This document shows positions 1 through 5,836 of a DNA stretch of 6,405 nt, piece by piece. The position numbers were made by a program, and so were the translations under genes. Position 1 is the stretch's first letter. Each line of letters begins with the position of its first letter. The notes under the pieces were generated by a model. That model was not told the origin of the DNA. It worked only from the letters and a program-made list of their open reading frames with translations, and made no database searches. The DNA comes from JANQTF01 sp036835375. GTDB taxonomy: Bacteria; Bacteroidota; Bacteroidia; J057. The DNA is taken from positions 1 to 6,405 of the forward strand of contig DAITMB010000197.1 of the NCBI GenBank assembly GCA_036835375.1, given 5' to 3'.

Positions 1-3000
1 ACTGGCTGTTTGTGGTGCTGGAAGAGTTCAACTCTGGGTCCAGTCCAGTATAATTTGTCAACGTCCACACATTCTGAGCTTGGGCAAAAACGCGGAGGGT
101 GTTGATACCAAGAGAAGGTACCGATCTCAGCACACTGGTAGGGATCTCGTAGGAGAGGGTGATGTTCTGCAAGCGCAAGAAACTTCCATCTTCTAGGAAG
201 CGGCTGTCAGCCGCGGCAGTATTATTAATCAACGTCTCCCTGCCTTGCCATACCTTCGGCACATTGGTCTCTTGTCCGGGTTCTGTCCAGCGATCGAGAA
301 TTTCAGCGCCGTTGTTCTGGAAGCCCATGTTGAGCAATGTAGCCTGACGCGTCACGTTCATGATCTGGTTGCCTCCTAGGTAGCGAAAGAAGATCTGCAA
401 GCTCAGCCCTTTGTAAGCAAAGGTGTTGTTCCATCCACCTTGCCAGGTAGGGTTTGAATTGCCAAGGATCTTACGATCATCCGTGGCGCTCAACGTACCC
501 GGGGTACTTACATCGCTCGGATCTTCGGGGTTAAAAATGCGATAGTTGTTCCCCTCAATGTTGTATTGAACGATCGTTTCATCATCGCCTTTCAGCCACA
601 TGGGGTTTCCGTTCGCCGGGTTGACACCTGCCCATTCGAAGCCGTAGAAGCTACCAATTGGCTCGCCGACACGGTTGATGTGGTAGGTAAAGATGATGTC
701 TTCATCTTCGAAGAGAGCTGTCACTTCGTTCTGAATCAAAGCAAGGTTAAAGGAAGTTCTCCAGCTGAATCCACTGCGCGCAATGGTCAAACCGCTTACT
801 TCAAATTCCCACCCGTTGTTCGTGATTTGGCCGATGTTCTGATTAATGCTGTTTCCTGGAATCCCAACAGATGGAGGGGTTGGACGTTCAAGCACCAAGT
901 CAGAAACATCGTTCTGGAAGTAGTTCACCACAACACCGATTCGGTCACTGAAGAGTCCGAGATCAAGTCCCACATTAATGCTAGTAGAGGCTTCCCACTT
1001 CAAATCGGGGTTTCCGGCCTGATCAAATTGGATACCAGTTTGGTTCCCGTACTGAGCAGCTGCGAAGACACCAACATATGGGAAATTACCAATCTGGGTG
1101 TTTCCTACTTGAGCGTAGCTACCACGAATTTTTAGGTCAGAGACTACGTCCAAGGCACCAATGCTGGCGAAAAAGGGTTCTTCTGAAATTCTCCATCCAG
1201 CGGATGCGCCAAGGAAGGTAGCACGACGATTTTCTAGGGCAAGAGAAGAAATTCCGTCATTCCTCGCAGAAAAACCTACAAGGTAACGTCCTTTGTACCC
1301 ATAATTGATCCGGCCAAAGTAGGAATCAAATCCATTTTGGGTAGCTTCACCACCAGAAAACTGATTGGAAAAGCTTCCGTCAATGAGTGCCTGCTGTAGG
1401 AAGAATCGATCTGAGAAGTCGGACCCCTGAGCGTAAAAATTATCATCAATCCGCTTCTGTGCCTCAAAACCAGCTACAAAGTTGATGTCATGAGCATCAT
1501 TGAGGGTCTTGTTGTAGTTCAGCGTGTTCTGCCAGTTCCACAGGCTCACATTCACCGCTTGCTGAATCAAGAGTCCATTGGCGCCACGTCCATCGCCATG
1601 ACGAGAATCATAGCTAAGGAAGTCTTGGCTGTTGACCAAATCTACCCCTGCCTGGGTACGAAGCTTCAATCCCTCAATGATCTTCAACTCTCCATAGACG
1701 TTGCCAATGGTGCGGAGTGAGGTAGCACGCAATCTGTTGTTATCAAGGACGTAAGCCAAATTGGTGAAGTTGTTATCCACTGGACGCAAGTTATTGTCTT
1801 GGCCCAGGGCGGCACCATCAGGCGTAATGTTGTAACCATCGAATGCTGTGTTTTCTGGATCAAGCGCACGCACGTTGGGCAGCAAGCGAGCCGCACCCAC
1901 TAAGTTACCAGACAGGGCGTTGGAGCCTGTGTTCAACCCTTGGGTGGTGGTGCGAGACAAGCTCAAGCTAGTTCCTATGCGGATGAAGTCGTTGACCGCG
2001 TGGTCCACATTCGCACGATAAGAAAAGCGAGTCAATTTGTTGGCTACGAGGGCACCTTCCTGATCACTGAAGCCAGCGGAGAAGAAAAATCCTGTTTTTT
2101 CACGGCCACCACTAACGGACAAGTTATGCGTCTGGGTGAGGCCATTTTGAAAAATAAGATCTTGCCAATCTGTGTCCACGTTGTTGGGACCTGGAAAAGC
2201 TTGTGGGGCCTGTCCCGCATTGGTGTTCTTCTCATTGGCAATCGTGATGAAGTCTTCTGCGTTGAGAAGATCCAAGCGATTAATGGCAGAATTGACACCT
2301 ATGTTTACGTCGTAGCTTACGCGAGCTTGGTCGCTCTGCTTTCCGCGCTTGGTTGTGACCAGTATCACTCCATTGGCAGCACGAGATCCGAAAATCGCAG
2401 TGGCTGATCCATCTTTCAATACTTCGATGGACTCGATGTCATTGGGGTTGATGTCAGCAAGCACGTTTTGGGCAGTTACCCCGCTCTGGTTGCCCGTCAC
2501 GATGGGTACGTTGTCGATAACGATCAAGGGATCAGCACCAGAAGAGATGGTATTGGTACCACGAATCCGAATCCGAGGCGCTTGACCCAACACTCCACTC
2601 ACAGTGGTCACTTGCAGACCTGCAGCACGACCGGCCAGGAGCTGGTCAAAGCTCGGAGCAGCAAAGTCGGACACGGCCGAACCGTCAATAGAAGTAAGAG
2701 AACCTGTCAGGTTTTTCCGCTGAAGCGAACCATACCCCACAACGACTACTTCGTCTAGTTGGAGCGCTGTAGCCATCAATTGTACATCCACCTGGCCACG
2801 ACCGCCAAGCGACTCTTCCAATCTGGCACGTCCCACATAGGAAAACACCAAGACATCCGATCCTTCGGGCACTGTGAGTCTGTAACTTCCGTTCACATCT
2901 GTGAACATCCCGATAGTGGTGCCTTTCACAGCAACGGCAACTCCCTCAAGTGGTTCTCCAGTTTCTGAGGCAGTCACTTTGCCTGACACAGTCGTCTGCG

Positions 3001-3058
3001 CCATCATGGCACCAAAAGACAGCATCGACAAGGTAAATACAAGTAGAATGCGCTTCAT
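1..3058 (-). CDS. SusC/RagA-family TonB-linked outer-membrane transporter (partial, 3' end outside the window)
   Basis: The frame is open without a stop from the ATG at 3058-3056 to the left edge, giving 1019 residues. Residues 1-20 (MKRILLVFT...GAMMA, then QT) are a Sec signal peptide. Residues 22-95 form a carboxypeptidase-D regulatory-like domain (TVSGKVT, then TDVNGSYRL at 53-61). A TonB-box-like DEVVVVGYG is at 102-110. The plug domain spans about 113-240, with RIRIRGT at 162-168, PLIVIDNVP at 177-185 and the SusC signature NDIESIEVLKDGSATAIFGS at 206-225, then NGVILVTTKRG. The rest is a predicted outer-membrane beta-barrel. The last residues seen (FAQAQNVWTLTNYTGLDPEL) are a motif that usually lies within a few dozen residues of the family's C-terminus, so little is missing. 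These proteins import glycans or peptides with TonB energy and a SusD lipoprotein lid. The substrate cannot be read from the sequence. A susD would be expected downstream, to the left. No clear -7 box precedes the start. Confidence 0.96.
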   Translation of the reverse strand, partial: MKRILLVFTLSMLSFGAMMAQTTVSGKVTASETGEPLEGVAVAVKGTTIGMFTDVNGSYRLTVPEGSDVLVFSYVGRARLEESLGGRGQVDVQLMATALQLDEVVVVGYGSLQRKNLTGSLTSIDGSAVSDFAAPSFDQLLAGRAAGLQVTTVSGVLGQAPRIRIRGTNTISSGADPLIVIDNVPIVTGNQSGVTAQNVLADINPNDIESIEVLKDGSATAIFGSRAANGVILVTTKRGKQSDQARVSYDVNIGVNSAINRLDLLNAEDFITIANEKNTNAGQAPQAFPGPNNVDTDWQDLIFQNGLTQTHNLSVSGGREKTGFFFSAGFSDQEGALVANKLTRFSYRANVDHAVNDFIRIGTSLSLSRTTTQGLNTGSNALSGNLVGAARLLPNVRALDPENTAFDGYNITPDGAALGQDNNLRPVDNNFTNLAYVLDNNRLRATSLRTIGNVYGELKIIEGLKLRTQAGVDLVNSQDFLSYDSRHGDGRGANGLLIQQAVNVSLWNWQNTLNYNKTLNDAHDINFVAGFEAQKRIDDNFYAQGSDFSDRFFLQQALIDGSFSNQFSGGEATQNGFDSYFGRINYGYKGRYLVGFSARNDGISSLALENRRATFLGASAGWRISEEPFFASIGALDVVSDLKIRGSYAQVGNTQIGNFPYVGVFAAAQYGNQTGIQFDQAGNPDLKWEASTSINVGLDLGLFSDRIGVVVNYFQNDVSDLVLERPTPPSVGIPGNSINQNIGQITNNGWEFEVSGLTIARSGFSWRTSFNLALIQNEVTALFEDEDIIFTYHINRVGEPIGSFYGFEWAGVNPANGNPMWLKGDDETIVQYNIEGNNYRIFNPEDPSDVSTPGTLSATDDRKILGNSNPTWQGGWNNTFAYKGLSLQIFFRYLGGNQIMNVTRQATLLNMGFQNNGAEILDRWTEPGQETNVPKVWQGRETLINNTAAADSRFLEDGSFLRLQNITLSYEIPTSVLRSVPSLGINTLRVFAQAQNVWTLTNYTGLDPELNSSSTTNSQ

Positions 3059-3316
3059 TTAGTAGAAAGCATTAGGTTAAGATAAAAAAACACGAAGTCA
3101 AAGAATCATGAATTGGGAACAAGTCATGCAACCTTATTGCAGCTCTTGGCATCTTTGCCTGAGAACTTTGTTAAGATTTTTTCACTTTATTCTCAAAAAT
3201 CATCATTCTCAAAAGAACGTGACCATCAAAAAACCCCGGATTGAAGTGCTTTTAAGGCGACTATCTATCACGTGACTTAAATAATGGTCAGTAGAGATTC
3301 TTCATAGATAATCAGC

Positions 3317-3347
3317 TCGCTGCTTTGGCCTACAGCCAATTCAGCGA
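3317..3347. repeat. Two-part inverted repeat (hairpin) in the susC upstream region
   Basis: TCGCTG (3317-3322) pairs with CAGCGA (3342-3347), and inside it TTGGC (3325-3329) pairs with GCCAA (3335-3339). A 2x2 internal loop separates the two stems, and the apical loop is CTACA. No T-run follows on either strand, so it is not an intrinsic terminator. It could be a structured part of a long susC leader or a protein-binding site. The pairing is read directly from the sequence; the function is unknown. Confidence 0.4.
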
Positions 3348-3496
3348 ATGAGTATCGAGTCGTAATTAGTTGAAAATGAGTGCATCAGAGAAAGGTAGAG
3401 CGAGAATTCGCAGTCTGGAACGAGGAAAAAATCAAGTGAAAAATGTATATCTGAGAGAAAAGCCCTCGTGTTTGAAGACTCTATATTAACAAGCTG

Positions 3497-3515
3497 TTAC
3501 TTTTCTAACAAGTAA
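3497..3515. repeat. Inverted repeat TTACTT...AAGTAA
   Basis: TTACTT (3497-3502) and AAGTAA (3510-3515) are perfect complements around a 7-nt AT-rich loop. AGCT flanks both sides (3492-3495 and 3521-3524) and could extend the stem with bulges. No T-tract follows. It may be a hairpin or an operator-like dyad; AT-rich intergenic DNA produces such dyads by chance fairly often. Confidence 0.25.
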
Positions 3516-3531
3516 TAGTAAGCTCGGAACG

Positions 3532-3545
3532 AAGAAAATTTTCTT
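3532..3545. repeat. 14-bp perfect palindrome AAGAAAATTTTCTT
   Basis: This is an uninterrupted self-complementary 14-mer. With no loop bases it is better suited to a dimeric DNA-binding protein than to an RNA hairpin. It lies 51 bp before the TTG of the putative small-RNA promoter and about 490 bp upstream of susC. No matching regulator is encoded in the window, and the low sequence complexity (A and T runs) makes chance occurrence plausible. Confidence 0.25.
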
Positions 3546-3595
3546 TAGGTAGCGTGTAGGTTAAAAAAAATCGAGTCCATGAAGCCGCCCTAATA

Positions 3596-3626
3596 TTGAC
3601 GATCTTCAAATGATTGACTATATTTG
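3596..3626 (+). promoter_or_regulatory. Bacteroidota sigma-A type promoter, TTG-N20-TATATTTG
   Basis: TATATTTG at 3619-3626 is an exact match to the Bacteroidota -7 consensus TAnnTTTG. TTG at 3596-3598 lies 20 bp upstream, within the usual spacing of the -33 element. Transcription would begin about 4-7 nt downstream (3630-3633), roughly 290 nt before the accD start codon. Because a terminator-like hairpin and a second -7 box lie between this promoter and accD, it more likely drives a short separate transcript than accD itself. Box and spacing are seen; use in vivo is inferred. Confidence 0.5.
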
Positions 3627-3630
3627 TGTA

Positions 3631-3850
3631 AAGGAGAAAGCAGGTTTGAGCTGAATTCAAGCGCACAATTACCCATCTGTATTCTCGAAACTGTCGAAAA
3701 CATAGCATTTCCGCTGAATGCACATTTTCTACACACTGGAGTTATGTCTAGGTCTTGGAACCTCAAGTGAGATTAAAACCATTTCGATCCTACTCCTTTG
3801 ATAATCAGCCTCCTTTACAGTTTCCGAAATTCTTTCAGAAGGCTTTTTTT
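3631..3850 (+). ncRNA. Putative small non-coding RNA (about 220 nt) upstream of accD
   Basis: The segment starts just after the TTG-N20-TATATTTG promoter and ends in a hairpin plus seven T residues. TGTAAAGGAG (3627-3636) is an exact reverse complement of CTCCTTTACA (3810-3819). This could bring the 5' and 3' ends of the transcript together, although the outer 3-6 bp lie before the expected start site. Inside, short hairpins are possible: GCATT/AATGC (3705-3709 with 3717-3721), TCGA/TCGA flanking AACTG near 3685-3697, and GTTTGAG (3644-3650) with CTCAAGT (3762-3768). A transcript of this size with a closing end-to-end stem resembles 6S-type RNAs, including the 6S-Flavo class, but I cannot show the central bubble, so no name is assigned. 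Alternatives are a long regulatory accD leader or chance pairing. Confidence 0.42.
3821..3850 (+). terminator. Intrinsic terminator-like hairpin with T7 tail
   Basis: TTTC (3821-3824) pairs with GAAG (3838-3841), and GAAA (3826-3829) pairs with TTTC (3833-3836). A single C-A mismatch separates the two parts and TTC forms the loop. After GC the plus strand carries TTTTTTT at 3844-3850. The stem is AT-rich and so only moderately stable. An alternative stem, AGCCT (3807-3811) with AGGCT (3840-3844), ends at the same T-run. It would compete with the proposed closing stem of the upstream RNA, which leaves open an attenuator role before accD. Confidence 0.42.
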
Positions 3851-3871
3851 CTACCTTTCTCGACTTTATCT

Positions 3872-3879
3872 TACATTTG
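3872..3879 (+). promoter_or_regulatory. Candidate accD -7 promoter box TACATTTG
   Basis: This is an exact TAnnTTTG match, 42 bp before the accD ATG, which would give a 5' leader of about 36-39 nt. The expected -33 position (about 3846-3853) is T-rich but has no clean TTG, so only half of the promoter is convincing. It follows the T7 tail of the upstream hairpin, consistent with accD having its own promoter independent of the transcript before it. Confidence 0.4.
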
Positions 3880-3921
3880 TCTCGAAATCTCCCCTATTTT
3901 TTCATTCAATGTAGCATCCCT

Positions 3922-4791
3922 ATGAGCTGGTTTACACGCGTAAAGGATAACATTCTCACTAAAACAGAGGAGAAAAATAATACGCCGGACGGTCTTTGGA
4001 CCAAGTGTCCCAATTGTAAGAAGACGTTGACTTCCAAGAGCTTGAAGAAAAACTCCTACGTCTGCACCAATTGTGATCACCACCTCCGGGTCGGTAGCGA
4101 AGAATATTTTGAGATCCTATTCGACGAACAAGCATATCAGGAAATTGGGGGTCATATCCAGTCTGCCAACCCGCTCTCCTTCACCGATACAAAACCATAT
4201 CCGAAGCGCTTGGCGGAGACAGTTGAGAATACTGGCTTAACAGATGCAATCCGATCAGCCGTTGGAAAAATCAATGGCATGACGGTGGTCATTTCAGCGA
4301 TGGACTTTCGATTTATCGGGGGAAGTATGGGATCTGTGGTCGGTGCGCGGATTGCTGAAGCCATTGATGAAGCCATTCGACTTCATGCCCCTTTGCTCAT
4401 CGTTTCCAAAACGGGTGGTGCGCGCATGATGGAAGGAGCGCTGAGCCTCATGCAAATGGCCAAGATCAGTGCCAAGCTCACTCGGCTCGCCAACGCGAAG
4501 CTGCCTTACATTTCTCTGCTCACTGATCCTACCACAGGTGGTGTCACCGCCTCTTTCGCGATGCTGGGAGACCTCAACATTGCCGAACCTAATGCCCTCA
4601 TTGGATTCGCTGGCCCGCGGGTGATCAAAGAGACCATCGGAAGAGACCTCCCCGAAGGATTTCAGCGATCTGAATTTGTGATGGAGCACGGTTTTCTCGA
4701 CTATATCGTGGATCGCAAAGACTTGAAAGAAAGGCTCTCCGCTTCTTTTCGCTTGCTCCATGAGCCCGTGCGGGCTTCTGTGAAAGCCTAG
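3922..4791 (+). CDS. accD: Acetyl-CoA carboxylase carboxyltransferase subunit beta
   Basis: AccD, with AccA, moves the carboxyl group from carboxybiotin on AccB to acetyl-CoA, giving malonyl-CoA, in the first committed step of cytoplasmic fatty-acid synthesis. The product is 289 residues. I chose the ATG at 3922 because it gives the family's typical N-terminus (MSWFTRVKDNI, compare E. coli MSWIERIKSNI). The in-frame TTG at 3877 would add 15 atypical residues. A zinc ribbon is intact: C29-x2-C32 and C48-x2-C51 (KCPNC, VCTNCDHH). The crotonase-like core shows FIGGSMGSVVGAR (131-143), SKTGGARMMEG (162-172), LMQMAK (176-181), TDPTTGGVTASFAMLGD (201-217) and IGFAGPRVI (227-235), where glycine-rich backbone turns bind the CoA thioester. 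The C-terminus is short compared with E. coli, as in many relatives. accA is not in the window and accD appears to stand alone. There is no Shine-Dalgarno sequence upstream, as usual for Bacteroidota. Confidence 0.97.
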   Translation: MSWFTRVKDNILTKTEEKNNTPDGLWTKCPNCKKTLTSKSLKKNSYVCTNCDHHLRVGSEEYFEILFDEQAYQEIGGHIQSANPLSFTDTKPYPKRLAETVENTGLTDAIRSAVGKINGMTVVISAMDFRFIGGSMGSVVGARIAEAIDEAIRLHAPLLIVSKTGGARMMEGALSLMQMAKISAKLTRLANAKLPYISLLTDPTTGGVTASFAMLGDLNIAEPNALIGFAGPRVIKETIGRDLPEGFQRSEFVMEHGFLDYIVDRKDLKERLSASFRLLHEPVRASVKA

Positions 4792-4901
4792 AAAGATTTA
4801 TCCTGGCCGGTTGAAGCGATAGATGCTAAGGCTCAATAGCCTCTTCTCAGCACCATCCTTTTGAAAGGATTTGGGCTGAAGGTTCATTCACCAAAAAAAT
4901 G

Positions 4902-4937
4902 AAGGCTTGCCGATCCAAAGATCAGCAAGCCTTTTTC
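4902..4937. terminator. Strong intrinsic terminator between convergent accD and trx, probably bidirectional
   Basis: AAGGCTTGC (4902-4910) pairs with GCAAGCCTT (4925-4933), and after one mismatch GATC (4912-4915) pairs with GATC (4920-4923) around a CAAA loop. On the plus strand the stem runs into a T-tract (4932-4936). On the minus strand the stem is followed, after CA, by seven T residues (plus-strand A run 4893-4899), so both genes could end here. A smaller dyad, ATCCTTT/AAAGGAT (4855-4870), lies upstream without a T-tract. Confidence 0.85.
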
Positions 4938-4960
4938 AATGATCAGAAAGTCAAGGTTCA

Positions 4961-5284
4961 CTATGCGTGCACAGCCAACTTGTTGGCAATGACACTCTTG
5001 GGTGCAAGTCCCACATGACGATCCACCACTTCTCCTCCTTTGAACACGAGGATCGTAGGAATGCTCATCACACCGTACTTGACGGAGACTTGGGGATTGG
5101 CATCCACGTCTAGCTTGCCGATGACTGCCTTGCCATCCATTTCGCCTGCGAGCTCTTCGATGATCGGGGCGATGGCGCGACAGGGACCACACCAAGCAGC
5201 CCAAAAGTCAACGAGAACAGGCTTATCTGACTGAAGAACGGTAGTTTCGAAGTTGGCGTCGGTAAATTCGATTGGTTTGGCCAT
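4961..5284 (-). CDS. trxA: Thioredoxin
   Basis: This is a small cytoplasmic dithiol-disulfide oxidoreductase that receives electrons from thioredoxin reductase and reduces protein disulfides, for example in ribonucleotide reductase and peroxiredoxins. The 107-residue product matches the single-domain family in length (E. coli has about 108). The active site is WCGPC at 31-35, with redox cysteines C32 and C35. The buried acid D26 sits in VLVDFWA, and cis-proline P76 is in SIPT (74-77). GKLDVDANP (56-64) and the late glycine-rich FKGGEVVDRHVG are also typical. There is no signal peptide. The ATG at 5284 gives the expected compact N-terminus (MAKPIEFTDANF). The gene converges on accD and shares a terminator with it. 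Upstream, TATCTTCG (minus strand, 5366-5359) is a one-mismatch -7 box, but no -33 TTG is evident. Nothing in it is degenerate; it should be functional. Confidence 0.97.
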   Translation of the reverse strand: MAKPIEFTDANFETTVLQSDKPVLVDFWAAWCGPCRAIAPIIEELAGEMDGKAVIGKLDVDANPQVSVKYGVMSIPTILVFKGGEVVDRHVGLAPKSVIANKLAVHA

Positions 5285-5570
5285 GTTGAATACCAGTTGA
5301 AGTGAATAAGACGGGTAAATGGAGAGGAATGCGGAGAGTTATTCGTGTTTTATTGAGCCGAAGATACGAAAGCTTGTTGGAATCGTTGTGAGGGCTTTAT
5401 GAGAGCATCCAGCAGATCAGATAGCGTCTGCGCGCTCATTACTACCGCTCCGCAACGCCATACCTCATGAATATACGTCTTCGACTCGAAATCGGCTATC
5501 GGCCAGCAGACATATCGCACTTTATCCAAAGCAATTATTGCACAAGCCTCCTCAGAAAATTGGTCTAGTG
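5285..5570. other. Region upstream of thioredoxin without an intact gene
   Basis: No recognisable gene lies here. On the minus strand one frame stays open from 5607 to a TAA at 5352-5350 (85 codons, including the stretch WRCGAVVMSAQTLSDLLDAL). It has no good start codon at its beginning, is unusually rich in tryptophan and cysteine, and matches no family I know. It lies directly after the aldo/keto reductase remnant and may be the tail of another decayed gene or simply chance. The part nearest thioredoxin (about 5285-5366) should contain its promoter and leader. Confidence 0.4.
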
Positions 5571-5718
5571 CTAGTCCCGAAAGCGAATCTGCCCAAACGT
5601 ACCTCCATCAAACATCTGTTGGCTGGTCGCCTTATCAGTTCCCCAGCCCAAAGGTCATGGTGCCGAGGCAGAGCTGAGATACCCGCAACCCTGTGTGGCC
5701 AAAAAGTTCGTAGCGCAT
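5571..5718 (-). pseudogene. Aldo/keto reductase gene remnant (5' end only, frameshifted)
   Basis: From the ATG at 5718 the minus strand reads MRYELFGHTGLRV, then SQLCLGTMTFG, the characteristic N-terminus of NAD(P)H-dependent aldo/keto reductases (first strand of the TIM barrel). The frame then hits two adjacent stops (TGATAA, 5637-5632). In a shifted frame from 5645 the reading continues WGTDKATSQQMFDGG, which fits the next family segment (typically GEDWGWG-x-D-x-x-x-S-x-x-[IM]FD-x5-GGNF). It ends at a TAG at 5573-5571. About four residues between TFG and WGTDK and about five between MFD and GG are missing relative to intact relatives, suggesting small deletions. The NADPH-binding and catalytic Tyr/Lys regions (the remaining 270 or so residues) are absent. 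I infer a dead gene decayed by deletions. Recognition rests on memory of the family motif, and the match is strong over two adjacent blocks. Confidence 0.8.
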
Positions 5719-5836
5719 CGTGAAGATTTGATTGATAAACCAAAGGGGAAGGTCGATGTTTTATTTACTGATTCTGGGCAAATTCCTCTAAAGAATCCAT
5801 TGTAAGACCTCATGTTCATTGCCACACTGCACATCC

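Larger units (their letters stand above)
3059..3595. other. AT-rich intergenic region upstream of susC, no gene recognised
   Basis: I see no credible coding frame here. Both strands are broken by frequent stops, and the short frames have no family resemblance. On the minus strand there is no exact TAnnTTTG box. The nearest candidate is ATTCTTTG (plus-strand 3099-3106), which keeps only the TTTG half, with TTG (plus-strand CAA at 3129-3131) 22 bp further upstream. It would place a susC start site about 40 nt before the ATG, but the match is weak. The remaining content is three inverted repeats, listed separately. The region is long for a bacterial intergenic space and may hold the regulatory sites and 5' leader of susC, but no operator can be identified. 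Confidence 0.6.

Noticed and set aside
566..1135. 189-codon plus-strand open frame
   Set aside because: It lies wholly inside the susC-like gene on the opposite strand, whose product shows continuous family motifs. The plus-strand translation resembles nothing and is a shadow frame.
1940..2407. 155-codon plus-strand open frame
   Set aside because: It is antisense to the plug and early barrel region of the susC-like gene, including its SusC signature, and has no family resemblance of its own.
3268..3275. TCACGTGA palindrome as a possible operator
   Set aside because: It is only 8 bp, the flanks do not extend the symmetry, and no second copy or cognate regulator is present. It is too short to support.
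3505..3723. 72-codon minus-strand frame in the intergenic region
   Set aside because: Its product is rich in C, F and W with no domain, it lies across the putative small-RNA promoter, and it has no upstream signals. It is probably chance in AT-rich DNA.
3877..3921. TTG at 3877 as an upstream accD start
   Set aside because: It would add MSRNLPYFFIQCSIP before the conserved MSWF start, overlaps the TACATTTG -7 box and lies upstream of the likely transcription start.
4294..4761. 155-codon minus-strand open frame antisense to accD
   Set aside because: accD is unambiguous on the plus strand here, and the antisense translation has no recognisable domain and no promoter.
4855..4870. ATCCTTTTGAAAGGAT dyad as the accD terminator
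   Set aside because: The loop is only 2 nt when fully paired and no T-tract follows. The much better hairpin at 4902-4937 explains termination.
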